From NCBI GenBank assembly GCA_041228285.1, contig CP166133.1, positions 3,071,380 through 3,135,379 of the forward strand: DNA of 64,000 nt, written 5' to 3'. Position numbers and translations under genes: made by a program. Source of the DNA: Neisseriaceae bacterium CLB008. Lineage in GTDB: Bacteria > Pseudomonadota > Gammaproteobacteria > Burkholderiales > Neisseriaceae. The notes under the pieces were generated by a model. It was not told the origin of the DNA and ran no database searches. It saw nothing but the letters and a program-made list of their open reading frames with translations. Positions 25,257 to 34,319 of the stretch are shown here, in pieces. Within the stretch, counting starts at the first letter, position 1, and each line of letters starts with the position of its first letter.

Positions 25257-25272
25257 CGTTTCACGTGAAACC
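25257..25272. other. ParB-binding parS site 3
   Basis: CGTTTCACGTGAAACC keeps the central 14 bases of the parS palindrome and differs at both outer positions (14 of 16). It lies in the spacer before nrdD. Confidence 0.8.
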
Positions 25273-25443
25273 ATGTTCGGCCATCAGGAACATAAATACG
25301 GCTGGTGTTGTTTAAACGGTTGATCGTGGTCGAGGCTAGACTCTGACAGGGATTGAGCTTGATTTGGGCATTGAGTGGAAGACATCGTTATTTGTGATAG
25401 CGCAAACAAAGCTTTTTTACGCCTGCATGAAAATGGGCTTCTG

Positions 25444-25490
25444 ATACCATATTTTGTATTGTTAATTATTATTAACACAATATATTGTGT
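25444..25490 (+). promoter_or_regulatory. Tandem NrdR boxes upstream of nrdD
   Basis: ACACAATATATTGTGT at 25475-25490 is a perfect palindrome matching the NrdR box ACACWATATAWTGTGT type. ATACCATATTTTGTAT at 25444-25459 agrees with it at 12 of 16 bases and begins exactly 31 bp upstream, the usual three-turn spacing of NrdR pairs. NrdR represses ribonucleotide reductase genes when dATP is high. Between them GTTAAT-TATT-ATTAAC is a further palindrome, loosely like an FNR site. Confidence 0.8.
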
Positions 25491-25505
25491 ATTTTGGAGG
25501 AAGTC

Positions 25506-27797
25506 ATGACGGAGATGATACAGAAAAGAGATGGTCGGGTAGAGCCTTTTTGTGTGGATAAAATAGCTGCGGCCATTTTTAAGGCGGCTGAGGCCGTGGG
25601 TGGTGACAACCTAGGTCAAGCCCATGAGCTGGCTGAAAAAGTGGTGTCGGCTCTAGGGTCGGAATGCGTGCTGATTGAATCCATCCAAGATGAGGTGGAG
25701 CGGCAGCTGATTTTAGCTGGTCACGCGAAGACGGCTAAGGCGTATATTCTGTATCGGGCGAATCGTCAGCGCATGCGCGAAATGAATGGGGCGTTGATGC
25801 AGGTGTTTGCCGACCTTTCCAGCACTGATGCGGCGGATTCTGATTTAAAGCGGGAAAATGCCAATATTGATGCCGATACGGCCATGGGTACCATGCTTAA
25901 ATATGGTTCTGAGGCCGCCAAGAAATACTACGATCTATTCGTGCTGCAGCCACAGCATGCCCAAGCGCATCAGACGGGCGACATTCACATTCACGATTTG
26001 GATTTTTTAACTCTGACCACGACCTGTTGTCAGATCGACTTAAAAACGCTGTTTGCGGGCGGCTTTGGCACGGGCCATGGCTTTTTACGTGAGCCGCAAA
26101 GCATTCACGCCTACTCTGCCCTAGCCTGCATCGCCATACAGTCTAACCAAAATGATCAGCATGGTGGCCAATCGGTGCCCATGTTTGATTTTGCCATGGC
26201 TGCGGGTGTGGATAAAACCCATGCCAAGCACTATCGGGATAATGTGGCCAAAGCGCTGGCTTTGTTGACTCATGAGCCTGTGAATAAAATGATAGAGGCG
26301 TGTCAGGCGCGCTTGGGTGCCGGCCCTGGATTAGCTGATGTCTCGTCTTATCAACAGGCTGAAGCAGAAATCCTCAAGGCCTTTGGCTTATCCACAAGGC
26401 TCATCGACACGCTACAGGCACATGTGGCGACCGCTAGCTGGCAAGACACCGATAAGAGCACCTTCCAAGCTATGGAAGCCTTGATTCATAATCTCAACAC
26501 CATGCATTCTCGAGCGGGCGCACAGATACCGTTTTCATCCATCAACTATGGTACCGATACATCGGCGGCTGGGCGTATGGTGGTGCGTAACCTATTATTG
26601 GCAACGGAGCGCGGTCTAGGACAAGGTGAAACTGCGATCTTCCCCATTCAAATCTTTAAGGTGAAGGATGGCGTGAATGGGTTGCCGGGCGATCCTAACT
26701 ATGATTTATTGCAGTTAAGCTGTCAGGTCAGCGCTAAACGCCTATTTCCTAATTTTTCGTTTATTGATGCGCCTTTTAATGCGGCGTTCTATCGTCCCGA
26801 TCAGCCAGAGACAGAAGTTGCTTATATGGGCTGTCGTACTCGGGTGATGGGTAATGTGCATGATCCTGAGCGCGCCATTGTCAGCGGTCGCGGTAATTTG
26901 AGCTTTACCACCATCAACCTACCACGCCTAGGCCTCTTACATCGGCAAGATGTGGCCGGTTTTTATGCGTCCTTGGACCAAAAAATTGATTTGGTGGTGG
27001 CTCAGCTGTGGGCACGCTATCAGATACAGGCACAGAAAAAAGTAAAGAATTTTCCCTTCCTCATGGGCCAAGGCGTGTGGATGGATGCCCAGCATTTAGG
27101 CCCTGAAGACCGTATTGGTGAGGTATTAAAGCACGGTACGCTGACTGTGGGCTTTATTGGCCTGGCAGAATGCCTTAAGGCCTTATGTGGGGCCCATCAC
27201 GGCGAATCGGCCGAAGCGCAGCGCTTGGGTTTGGCGATTATTGGCCACATGCGTGCGCGCATGGATGAATATGCTCAGCGCTATGGCTTGAATTATTCCT
27301 TGATTGCCACGCCAGCAGAAGGCACTGCGGGGCGTTTTGTCAAAATGGATCGGCGTCGGTTTGGTACCATTGTTGGCGTCACGGATCGGGATTATTACAC
27401 CAATAGCTTCCATGTCCCGGTCTATCATTCCACCACGGCTTTTGCCAAAATCAACGTCGAAGCGCCCTATCATGCATTGACCAATGGGGGCCACATCACC
27501 TATGTGGAGCTAGACGGTGACCCCAGTAAAAATCTGTCCGCGTTTGAAAAAATCATTCAGGCGATGAAGCAAGCAGGCATCGGCTATGGATCGATTAACC
27601 ATCCGGTTGACCGTGATCCTGCGTGTGGCTTCACCGGCATCATTGATGATGAATGCCCCCAGTGTGGCCGCAGCGAAGGTGATGGTGGCCCAGCATTTGA
27701 ACGCATCCGTCGCATCACCGGCTATTTGGTGGGGACGTTAGCGCGCTTTAATGACGCTAAGCGAGCGGAAGAGCGCGATCGAGTGAAGCATCAATAG
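25506..27797 (+). CDS. nrdD: Anaerobic ribonucleoside-triphosphate reductase
   Basis: NrdD makes dNTPs without oxygen using a glycyl radical. The ATG at 25506 follows GGAGGAAG and gives 763 residues. An N-terminal ATP-cone (QKRDGRVEPFCVDKIAAAI) senses ATP/dATP. The catalytic core includes GDIHIHDLDF and FSSINYGTDTS, and the C-terminus has CGFTG ... CPQCG zinc Cys and the glycyl-radical loop RRITGYLVG. Three exact DnaA boxes (25553, 26207, 26388) lie within it. nrdG follows after 3 bp. Confidence 0.96.
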   Translation: MTEMIQKRDGRVEPFCVDKIAAAIFKAAEAVGGDNLGQAHELAEKVVSALGSECVLIESIQDEVERQLILAGHAKTAKAYILYRANRQRMREMNGALMQVFADLSSTDAADSDLKRENANIDADTAMGTMLKYGSEAAKKYYDLFVLQPQHAQAHQTGDIHIHDLDFLTLTTTCCQIDLKTLFAGGFGTGHGFLREPQSIHAYSALACIAIQSNQNDQHGGQSVPMFDFAMAAGVDKTHAKHYRDNVAKALALLTHEPVNKMIEACQARLGAGPGLADVSSYQQAEAEILKAFGLSTRLIDTLQAHVATASWQDTDKSTFQAMEALIHNLNTMHSRAGAQIPFSSINYGTDTSAAGRMVVRNLLLATERGLGQGETAIFPIQIFKVKDGVNGLPGDPNYDLLQLSCQVSAKRLFPNFSFIDAPFNAAFYRPDQPETEVAYMGCRTRVMGNVHDPERAIVSGRGNLSFTTINLPRLGLLHRQDVAGFYASLDQKIDLVVAQLWARYQIQAQKKVKNFPFLMGQGVWMDAQHLGPEDRIGEVLKHGTLTVGFIGLAECLKALCGAHHGESAEAQRLGLAIIGHMRARMDEYAQRYGLNYSLIATPAEGTAGRFVKMDRRRFGTIVGVTDRDYYTNSFHVPVYHSTTAFAKINVEAPYHALTNGGHITYVELDGDPSKNLSAFEKIIQAMKQAGIGYGSINHPVDRDPACGFTGIIDDECPQCGRSEGDGGPAFERIRRITGYLVGTLARFNDAKRAEERDRVKHQ

Positions 27798-27800
27798 GCC

Positions 27801-28274
27801 ATGGCGCTACTGTTAAATGTCGCCGGCGTGGTGCCTGAATCCATCGTTGACGGACCTGGGCTACGCTTGACCGTATTTACCCAGGGCTGTCGCCACCACT
27901 GTCGAGGTTGCCATAATCCCAAAACGTGGTCGATGCGCCCACAGAACTTATGGGAGACGAGCAAGATCGTGTCTTTAGTGCAGAACAATCCTCTTTTGGA
28001 TGGGCTAACGCTCAGCGGCGGTGACCCATTTGAGCAGGTTGCGGCCTGCACAGAACTAGCTTTGGCTGTTAAAGCTTTGGGACTAAATGTGGTGACCTAT
28101 ACAGGCTATACCATTGAAGCCTTGTTGGCGGATCCAGAGCGTCGACCATTGGTATTGGCTTCAGACTGGTTGATTGACGGTCGTTTTGAACAAAGCCTAA
28201 AAACCTTAACGCAGCCTTTTGTAGGATCCAGCAATCAGCGCATGATTGACGTTGGGCGATATTTGGCGGGTTGA
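27801..28274 (+). CDS. nrdG: Anaerobic ribonucleotide reductase activating protein (radical SAM)
   Basis: NrdG uses SAM and a 4Fe-4S cluster to place the glycyl radical on NrdD. The cluster motif CRHHCRGC (C-x3-C-x2-C) lies near residues 31-38, preceded by SIVDGPGLRLTVFTQG; the SAM-binding LTLSGGDPFEQ follows. The 157-residue length is normal. The pair shows that the organism can grow with little or no oxygen. A parS-like site follows 17 bp after the stop. Confidence 0.95.
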   Translation: MALLLNVAGVVPESIVDGPGLRLTVFTQGCRHHCRGCHNPKTWSMRPQNLWETSKIVSLVQNNPLLDGLTLSGGDPFEQVAACTELALAVKALGLNVVTYTGYTIEALLADPERRPLVLASDWLIDGRFEQSLKTLTQPFVGSSNQRMIDVGRYLAG

Positions 28275-28291
28275 GGGTGGATTGCTGACGT

Positions 28292-28307
28292 TGTTCCACG
28301 TGAAACG
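28292..28307. other. ParB-binding parS site 4
   Basis: TGTTCCACGTGAAACG fits TGTTNCACGTGAAACA at 15 of 16 positions. It lies just after nrdG. Confidence 0.88.
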
Positions 28308-28843
28308 GATGCTTCTTCAAAATCTCTTTGTAATCAATCGGTTGATTTTTTGGTGAATCTTGGGCCTGTTGATGGGCTTTCCATGCATAAGATTCATTCT
28401 GGAGAAGGGCTATTGGGTTATTGTTCGTTGGAGACACCAGTATTAAATAATACGAGCATTTGCTCAGGTAATAATAAATGATTTGATGAGGGAAATGGGT
28501 TATTTTGGGATTTGACGGCGGATGGTTTAAATAAAGCCTGATGTTGGCCTTAAGCGGTTAAAAGCACATTTTTATGATAATGGATTATATTTAGGCCAAC
28601 TTATTTTAAATGACAATATTATTTTTAAATGATGTTTAATTATTCAAAAAGGTTTTATTTATTAATAAGGCATTAATGATGATGGCTTTATTTTTGAGAT
28701 TGGACTGTCTATTTAATGCCAAATGATTTAAAAAAGAGCGGGCTTTTATTGACAGTCTAAGGCGTAAGGGTGATGATGCGCCTGAGACGGGAAAACTTAC
28801 TTTTCCTGACTGTTTACACATACTTATCTATCAAGAGCCATTC
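28308..28843. other. AT-rich spacer without a recognised gene
   Basis: About 540 bp between nrdG and the RhtA-like gene. It is strongly AT-rich from 28430 to 28730. A small hairpin GAGC-ATTT-GCTC lies near 28457, and a GAAAA-CTTAC-TTTTC palindrome near 28791. Short ORFs here have no recognisable content. I see no RNA gene. Confidence 0.5.
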
Positions 28844-29722
28844 ATGACCGCTACCAAACAAGCCATCTGGTTTCCCATTGCTATTTTAATGACGGCAATG
28901 CTGTCGATACAATCAGGCGCCCTACTCGCTAAGAGCTTATTCCCCGTCATTGGGGCGCATGGCGTGACGGCCTTGCGCCTGTCTATTGCCAGCGTGATGC
29001 TGGCGGTGGTGTTTAAGCCCTGGCGTATTAAACTACGGGGTGTGGATAAAAAACCTTTGTTGATCTATGGCTTATCTTTGGGCGGAATGAATTTTTTGTT
29101 TTATCAATCGCTCAATACCGTCCCTTTGGGCGTCGCAGTGGCTTTGGAATTTACCGGGCCGTTGGCGGTGGCGATGTTTTCTGCTCGGCGTCCGATCGAC
29201 TTTTTATGGGTGCTGTTGGTGGTGGTGGGCCTCTATTATTTATTGCCATTGGGTAATGCCCAAGAGGCCGATCTTGTCGGTTGCCTCTATGCGTTGGGTG
29301 CGGGCGTTTGTTGGGCGGTATACATTATTTTTGGCCAAAAGGCAGGCCACATGCATGGTCCGAGCGCGGTGGCGGTCGGTAGCTTGATTGGTGCGTTAAT
29401 CTTTTTTCCAGTGGGCTTTGTGAATAATGGCTTGGCGCTGTTTGATGGTGCAATTTTGCCTACGGCGGTGGCCGTGGCGATTATGTCGACGGCGGTGCCT
29501 TACACTTTAGAAATGATGGCGTTGACGCGACTGCCAGCCAAAACGTTTGGCACGCTGATGAGCTTAGAGCCGGCGGTGGCGGCCATCTTGGGCTTGGTGT
29601 TTCTACAAGAGTATCTGTCCTTTGGTCAGTGGCTGGCTTTGGCGGCGGTGATTTGCGCTTCTGCTGGTGCGGCGGCGACGATTCAGCCTAAGCCGATTAA
29701 GAAGGCAAAGGCTTCTACTTAA
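28844..29722 (+). CDS. rhtA: EamA-family exporter, RhtA-like (threonine/homoserine)
   Basis: The 292-residue protein has ten predicted membrane helices in two EamA repeats. AKSLFPVIGAHGVTALRLSIAS, GLSLGGMNFLFYQSLNTVPLGVAVALEFTGPL and TAVPYTLEMMALTRLPAKTFGTLMSLEPAVAA closely recall E. coli RhtA, an exporter of threonine and homoserine. An exact DnaA box (29041) is in the gene. It is separate from the LysE-type exporter at 32 kb. Confidence 0.85.
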   Translation: MTATKQAIWFPIAILMTAMLSIQSGALLAKSLFPVIGAHGVTALRLSIASVMLAVVFKPWRIKLRGVDKKPLLIYGLSLGGMNFLFYQSLNTVPLGVAVALEFTGPLAVAMFSARRPIDFLWVLLVVVGLYYLLPLGNAQEADLVGCLYALGAGVCWAVYIIFGQKAGHMHGPSAVAVGSLIGALIFFPVGFVNNGLALFDGAILPTAVAVAIMSTAVPYTLEMMALTRLPAKTFGTLMSLEPAVAAILGLVFLQEYLSFGQWLALAAVICASAGAAATIQPKPIKKAKAST

Positions 29723-29814
29723 ATCATGTTCTCCCCCGTTCACGATGCTGGTCGACGGCGGTAAACCACGATGGCCTAGCCCTGCTCTTCGTAGAGATCA
29801 GCCTCATAAACCAT

Positions 29815-29842
29815 AAAAAAGCGAGCCTTAGGCTCGCTTTTT
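29815..29842. terminator. Bidirectional terminator between rhtA and fba
   Basis: AAAAAGCGAGCC and GGCTCGCTTTTT pair across TTA, with A and T runs at the ends. It lies between convergent genes. Confidence 0.93.
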
Positions 29843-29860
29843 TGACGTTTAAACGGGTGA

Positions 29861-30925
29861 TTATTTAACCAACTGTTTCAATTCGCCGCGCTCATAGGCC
29901 ATAGACATCGCGTCTAATGAGACAGGTTTTACCTTGCTCGCCATGCCTTCACAACCAAAGGCTAAGTAGCGTTCTACGCATAGATCGCGCATGGCGTTGG
30001 TGCTCACCTGCAAGAATTTACGTGGGTCAAATTCGCTTGGGTTTTGTGCCAAGAAGCGACGAACCGCGCCCGTGCTGGCCAAACGCAAATCGGTGTCGAT
30101 GTTCACTTTACGCACGCCGTTTTTAATGCCTTCAACGATTTCAGACACCGGCACGCCGTAGGTTTCAGGCATGTCGCCACCGAACTCATTGATCACCGCC
30201 AACCATTCTTGGGGCACAGAGCTTGAGCCGTGCATCACCAAGTGGGTATTTGGGATGCGTTCGTGGATCGCCTTGATGCGGTCAATACGCAAAACGTCGC
30301 CAGTAGGCTGTTTGGTGAATTTGTAGGCACCATGGCTGGTCCCGATGGCAATCGCCAAAGCATCTACGCCAGTGGCTTTCACAAAGTCAGCCGCTTCTTC
30401 AGGATCGGTCAACAGTTGGCTTTCATCCATCACGCCTTCTGCGCCGACGCCGTCTTCTTCACCGGCCATGCCGGTTTCTAAGCTGCCCAGACAGCCTAAC
30501 TCACCTTCAACCGACACGCCACATGCATGGGCGAAATCAACCACGGTACGCGTCACGCCGACGTTGTAGTCGTAATCAGCAGGGGTTTTGCCATCAGACA
30601 TTAAGCTGCCGTCCATCATCACTGAGCTGAAGCCCAATTGAATCGAACGTTGGCAAATGGCGGGGCTGGTGCCGTGGTCTTGATGCATCACCACTGGGAT
30701 GTGGGGGAATTCTTCAACCGCGGCCAAAATCAAATGACGTAAAAACGGTGCACCCGCATATTTACGCGCACCGGCGCTGGCCTGAACGATCACAGGGGCA
30801 TTCACCTTGTCAGCAGCCTCCATGATGGCGCGCATTTGCTCCAAATTGTTAACGTTAAATGCTGGCAAACCGTATGCATGTTCTGCAGCATGGTCCAGTA
30901 ATTGGCGCATTGATACCAGTGCCAT
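29861..30925 (-). CDS. fba: Class II fructose-bisphosphate aldolase
   Basis: The zinc aldolase splits or makes fructose-1,6-bisphosphate. The 354-residue Calvin-type protein has [14 protein letters not shown], the metal-binding [43 protein letters not shown] and HGSSSVP segments. pgk lies 2 kb upstream on the same strand but two unrelated genes intervene. ACTCCTTAG on plus (AAGGAGT on minus) lies before its start. Glycolytic or gluconeogenic roles are both served. Confidence 0.96.
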   Translation of the reverse strand: MALVSMRQLLDHAAEHAYGLPAFNVNNLEQMRAIMEAADKVNAPVIVQASAGARKYAGAPFLRHLILAAVEEFPHIPVVMHQDHGTSPAICQRSIQLGFSSVMMDGSLMSDGKTPADYDYNVGVTRTVVDFAHACGVSVEGELGCLGSLETGMAGEEDGVGAEGVMDESQLLTDPEEAADFVKATGVDALAIAIGTSHGAYKFTKQPTGDVLRIDRIKAIHERIPNTHLVMHGSSSVPQEWLAVINEFGGDMPETYGVPVSEIVEGIKNGVRKVNIDTDLRLASTGAVRRFLAQNPSEFDPRKFLQVSTNAMRDLCVERYLAFGCEGMASKVKPVSLDAMSMAYERGELKQLVK

Positions 30926-30991
30926 GGTGACTCCTTAGTGTTTAAATTCAGATGTGAGGGGGCCATTATATCGCTTTTAAGCCCTATTGTA

Positions 30992-32251
30992 CTAGCGCCC
31001 TGAAGCCGCTGCGCCGGTTTGCTCATAAACCGCGCCCTTCAAGATGCTCCAGCTTATGGTAATGGCCACCACATAAAACAGCACGCCGCTGTTGTGGGCA
31101 AAAATGGTCTGGCTAAAGCCCGCAATCATGAAGCAAATCGGCACGCTGATGCTGGCCAAGGCCACGCTTCTGAGCGCCACGGGATAGCCCTGATGTAAAT
31201 AGCGCTTGAAGGTCAGAATAGGCACAATGTACATCAGCAATAAGGTGATGGCCCCCGCTAAGCCGCGTTTCACCCACGCGTTTAAAAATTCGTGATGAGG
31301 ATGAGCATAGCTTTGAACAACTTTCGATAGTTCGCCTTGCTGATACAGGCGTTCTTTTTCAGCCATAAAGCCTTGTGCGCCCCAGCCAGTTAACCAACGC
31401 TCTTGAGCCAGCTCAATGGCATTGTCCCACATCACAAACCGATCGCCTAAAGAGCTGCGAATTTGATTATCCTGCCACTGTTCAACGTCCACAAATGCTT
31501 GCTCAACGCGGACTTTCACTTTGGTTTGCGGCGCCCAATAAAGGCTGGTGCACAAGGCCATCACAATAGCCAAAATCAGCATCATCAATTTTAACTTTAA
31601 AATGTGACGATAGGTCCAGAACATCAGCGCTAAAATGATAAAAATGGACGCCCACGAACCACGGGAGCCCGATAAGAATACCGCCACTACCGCTAAGGCG
31701 CTGCCCAATAAGCTCATCAAACAGCACGCTACGCGGCGGCACTGATAAAAATAACCGATGCCGGAAAGAGAGATGGCGGCGATGACCATGCTGAAACAAG
31801 CGTATTGAATGGACAATAGGCCCATGGTGGAAGGTTGGCCTAAGAACAGCCTATAGTAAATACTGGTGATGCCCAACAAAAGGCCGCCAAATGCGGCCGC
31901 TTGAAAAAAATGTTTGGCCTGGGGGGGGTAAACCAGCAATAACAGAAAGATGGGGAGGCTGAGGAGATAACGAGAGGCATGGTCGTAGCCGCGGATGGGC
32001 TGATTGTCTAACCATACTTCGGCACAACTGACTAAAACATAAGTAAAACCTGCTAATAACAACCATTTATCCGAGCGATTCAGCCGAATTTTTTTGCGTG
32101 CGGGACTGAATAGAAACACCAACGCCGTCAATAACAGCACAATGGCGCCGACTTCATAGCCACGTAGCTTACCGATGGGCAGCATATTCAGACCAATGAA
32201 GATCATCATCCCAAACGTTGCAAAATGTTTAAAATAGTTGTTTCTAATCAT
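30992..32251 (-). CDS. O-antigen ligase/polymerase family membrane protein (Wzy/WaaL-like)
   Basis: The start at 32251 overlaps the LysE-type stop by 4 bp; a longer in-frame start at 32263 exists. The product of about 419 residues has ten to twelve hydrophobic segments and the Wzy_C pattern: FLSGSRGSWASIFIILAL before a large periplasmic loop with DNAIELAQERWLTGWGAQGF and YAHPHHEFLNAWVKRG, the His motif of ligases. Such proteins join glycan to lipid A core or to glycoprotein; the substrate is not predictable. Neighbours give no glycan cluster. Confidence 0.85.
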   Translation of the reverse strand: MIRNNYFKHFATFGMMIFIGLNMLPIGKLRGYEVGAIVLLLTALVFLFSPARKKIRLNRSDKWLLLAGFTYVLVSCAEVWLDNQPIRGYDHASRYLLSLPIFLLLLVYPPQAKHFFQAAAFGGLLLGITSIYYRLFLGQPSTMGLLSIQYACFSMVIAAISLSGIGYFYQCRRVACCLMSLLGSALAVVAVFLSGSRGSWASIFIILALMFWTYRHILKLKLMMLILAIVMALCTSLYWAPQTKVKVRVEQAFVDVEQWQDNQIRSSLGDRFVMWDNAIELAQERWLTGWGAQGFMAEKERLYQQGELSKVVQSYAHPHHEFLNAWVKRGLAGAITLLLMYIVPILTFKRYLHQGYPVALRSVALASISVPICFMIAGFSQTIFAHNSGVLFYVVAITISWSILKGAVYEQTGAAASGR

Positions 32252-32889
32252 GAACCCATCCACTTATGTAAAACATCCCATAATATTGTACAGCCCACTA
32301 ACGCGAACAACAGCGCGCACGCACGGTTAAACCATTGCCATCGACGCCCTCGTAACAACCACGCCGATAAGGCTTTACCGCTACTGGCGTACACCAGTTG
32401 CCAAGTGGTTTCAACAATAAAAAATGTCAACAGCAAGACGCTATATTGTGCCATAAGTGGCGCGTCGTGGTTGATAAATTTGGGCAAAAAGGCCGCAAAA
32501 AAAATAATCGCCTTAGGATTGGACAGCGACACGGCCAAGCCCAGTCGATACATGCGTTTCGGCACCGGCACAATATACGCCTGTGGTTCCGTACTCATGT
32601 TCACTTGGCCCTGATGCCAGCTTTGCCAACCTAGGTAAAGTAAATAAATGGCGCCTAAGGCCTTAAATAGTTCAAAGGCTAGCGGGTACTCTGCGCTTAA
32701 TGCCGCTACCCCCGATAGGGACAGCGCAATTAAAATAAACAGGCCGGTACTCAAGCCGGCCAGCGTCATCAGCGTCTTTTTCACCCCATAGAGGCTGCCA
32801 TGCTGAAACGCTAATAACATATTAGGGCCAGGCGCGGCGGACAGCACAATTAAAATGGGAAAATATAATAGCCACAGCTGTAAAGACAT
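32248..32889 (-). CDS. LysE/RhtB family amino-acid exporter
   Basis: The start at 32889 (MSLQLWLLYFP) fits the family better than the in-frame start at 32916. The 213-residue protein with about six helices has the family's SAAPGPNMLLAFQHGSLYGVKKTLMTLAGLSTG, then FKALGAIYLLYLGWQSWHQG and VSLSNPKAIIFFAAFLPKFI. RhtB-type members export homoserine, threonine or related amino acids. The downstream O-antigen ligase-like gene is coupled by a 4-bp overlap, a partnership without obvious functional logic. Confidence 0.88.
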   Translation of the reverse strand: MSLQLWLLYFPILIVLSAAPGPNMLLAFQHGSLYGVKKTLMTLAGLSTGLFILIALSLSGVAALSAEYPLAFELFKALGAIYLLYLGWQSWHQGQVNMSTEPQAYIVPVPKRMYRLGLAVSLSNPKAIIFFAAFLPKFINHDAPLMAQYSVLLLTFFIVETTWQLVYASSGKALSAWLLRGRRWQWFNRACALLFALVGCTILWDVLHKWMGS

Positions 32890-32929
32890 CTTGGTTCTCG
32901 TAACGTTCACCATCACCGATGGTATGGAC

Positions 32930-32957
32930 GAAAAAATAGCCTAGTGACCTAGGCTAT
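32930..32957 (-). terminator. Rho-independent terminator after pgk
   Basis: Read on minus, ATAGCCTAG and CTAGGCTAT pair across 4 nt and run into TTTTTT. It lies 11 bp beyond the pgk stop. Confidence 0.85.
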
Positions 32958-32968
32958 GGATTCATGAT

Positions 32969-34144
32969 TTAAGCGCGGGCTTTTAAAATCGCCACGGCTG
33001 GCAACTCTTTGCCTTCAAGAAATTCTAAGAATGCGCCGCCACCGGTGCTGATGTAGCTGATTTTATCGGTCACGCCAAATTTGGCAATCGCGGATAAGGT
33101 GTCGCCACCGCCGGCGATTGAAAATGCGTCACTGTTGGCGATCGCTTGAGCCAAAGCCTGGGTGCCGTAGGCAAACTGCTCATACTCAAACACGCCCAAA
33201 GGACCGTTCCACACCACGGTACCCGCCTTGGCCACGATGTCGGCCAACACTTTAGAGGAGTCTGGCCCAATGTCCAAAATACGGTCTTCAATGCCCACCT
33301 TATCTAAAGGAATCACGCGCTCTTCAGCGGTTTCTGAGCATTCAGTCGCGCAGCACACGTCGGTTGGCAACGGCACAGAACCCCCGTTGGCTTCAATCTT
33401 GTTCATGATGTTTTTGGCTTCGTTCACCAGCTTAATTTCCACCAAAGACTTACCAATCCCGTGGCCTTTGGCCAGTAAGAAGGTATTGGCAATGCCGCCG
33501 CCAACGATGAGCTGGTCTACTTTATCGGCCAAACTTTCTAAGATGGTCAGCTTGGTCGACACCTTACTGCCGGCCACGATGGCTACTAAAGGACGCTTAG
33601 GATTTTCTAAGGCTTTACCTAGGGCTTCTAGCTCAGCGGTCAGCAATAGACCGGCACACGCCACAGGGGCGTATTGCGCCACGGCATGGGTAGAAGCTTC
33701 GGCGCGGTGAGCCGTACCAAAGGCATCGTTGACAAACACGTCGCATAGACGGGCATAGGCTTGGCCTAGCTGCGGGTCATTCTTTTTCTCGCCGATGTTC
33801 AAACGCACGTTTTCCAACATCACCACTTGGCCAGCGGCCACGCTCAGGCCCTGCTGTTGCCAATCGTCGCGCACGGCTACGTCTTGGCCTAATAGCTCGC
33901 CTAAGCGGGCGGCCACAGGTTTTAAGCTGTCTTCAGGTTTGAATTCGCCTTCGGTGGGACGGCCTAGGTGGGTCATCAAAATGACCGCCGCGCCTTCAGC
34001 TAAACAGTGTTGAATCGAGGGTAAAGAGGCTTTAATTCTGGTGTCATCGCCCAATTGGCCATCTTTAACCGGTACGTTCATGTCCACACGAATCAAGACC
34101 GTTTTACCGGCCACGTCTATATCTTTAAGTTTTTGAAACGACAT
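32969..34144 (-). CDS. pgk: Phosphoglycerate kinase
   Basis: The cytosolic enzyme interconverts 1,3-bisphosphoglycerate plus ADP and 3-phosphoglycerate plus ATP. At 391 residues it is typical. [11 protein letters not shown], the HLGRP triad region, [34 protein letters not shown] and the nucleotide loop [12 protein letters not shown] are intact. It stands alone with its own terminator; gap is not present nearby. Confidence 0.97.
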   Translation of the reverse strand: MSFQKLKDIDVAGKTVLIRVDMNVPVKDGQLGDDTRIKASLPSIQHCLAEGAAVILMTHLGRPTEGEFKPEDSLKPVAARLGELLGQDVAVRDDWQQQGLSVAAGQVVMLENVRLNIGEKKNDPQLGQAYARLCDVFVNDAFGTAHRAEASTHAVAQYAPVACAGLLLTAELEALGKALENPKRPLVAIVAGSKVSTKLTILESLADKVDQLIVGGGIANTFLLAKGHGIGKSLVEIKLVNEAKNIMNKIEANGGSVPLPTDVCCATECSETAEERVIPLDKVGIEDRILDIGPDSSKVLADIVAKAGTVVWNGPLGVFEYEQFAYGTQALAQAIANSDAFSIAGGGDTLSAIAKFGVTDKISYISTGGGAFLEFLEGKELPAVAILKARA

Positions 34145-34261
34145 AATTAATCCAAAATGAAATCATAAATAATTTATGGCCATAATTGTCTTACACTCAT
34201 TACTCTATTGCAAATCATAAACTTAAAAAGCAATAAAATTGCAAGACGGTCGGCTGCCACA

Positions 34262-34294
34262 AAAATAAAACCGCTTCAAAAACTAAAGCGGTTT
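34262..34294 (-). terminator. Rho-independent terminator after aroG
   Basis: Read on minus, AAACCGCTT and AAGCGGTTT pair across about 8 nt and are followed by TATTTTT. Confidence 0.8.
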
Positions 34295-34319
34295 GCTATT
34301 GGGGATAAATTTTACCCTG

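Noticed and set aside
29041-29049. DnaA box in the rhtA-like gene as an origin element
   Set aside because: It is a single box within a gene, away from the clusters; counted only in the general enrichment.
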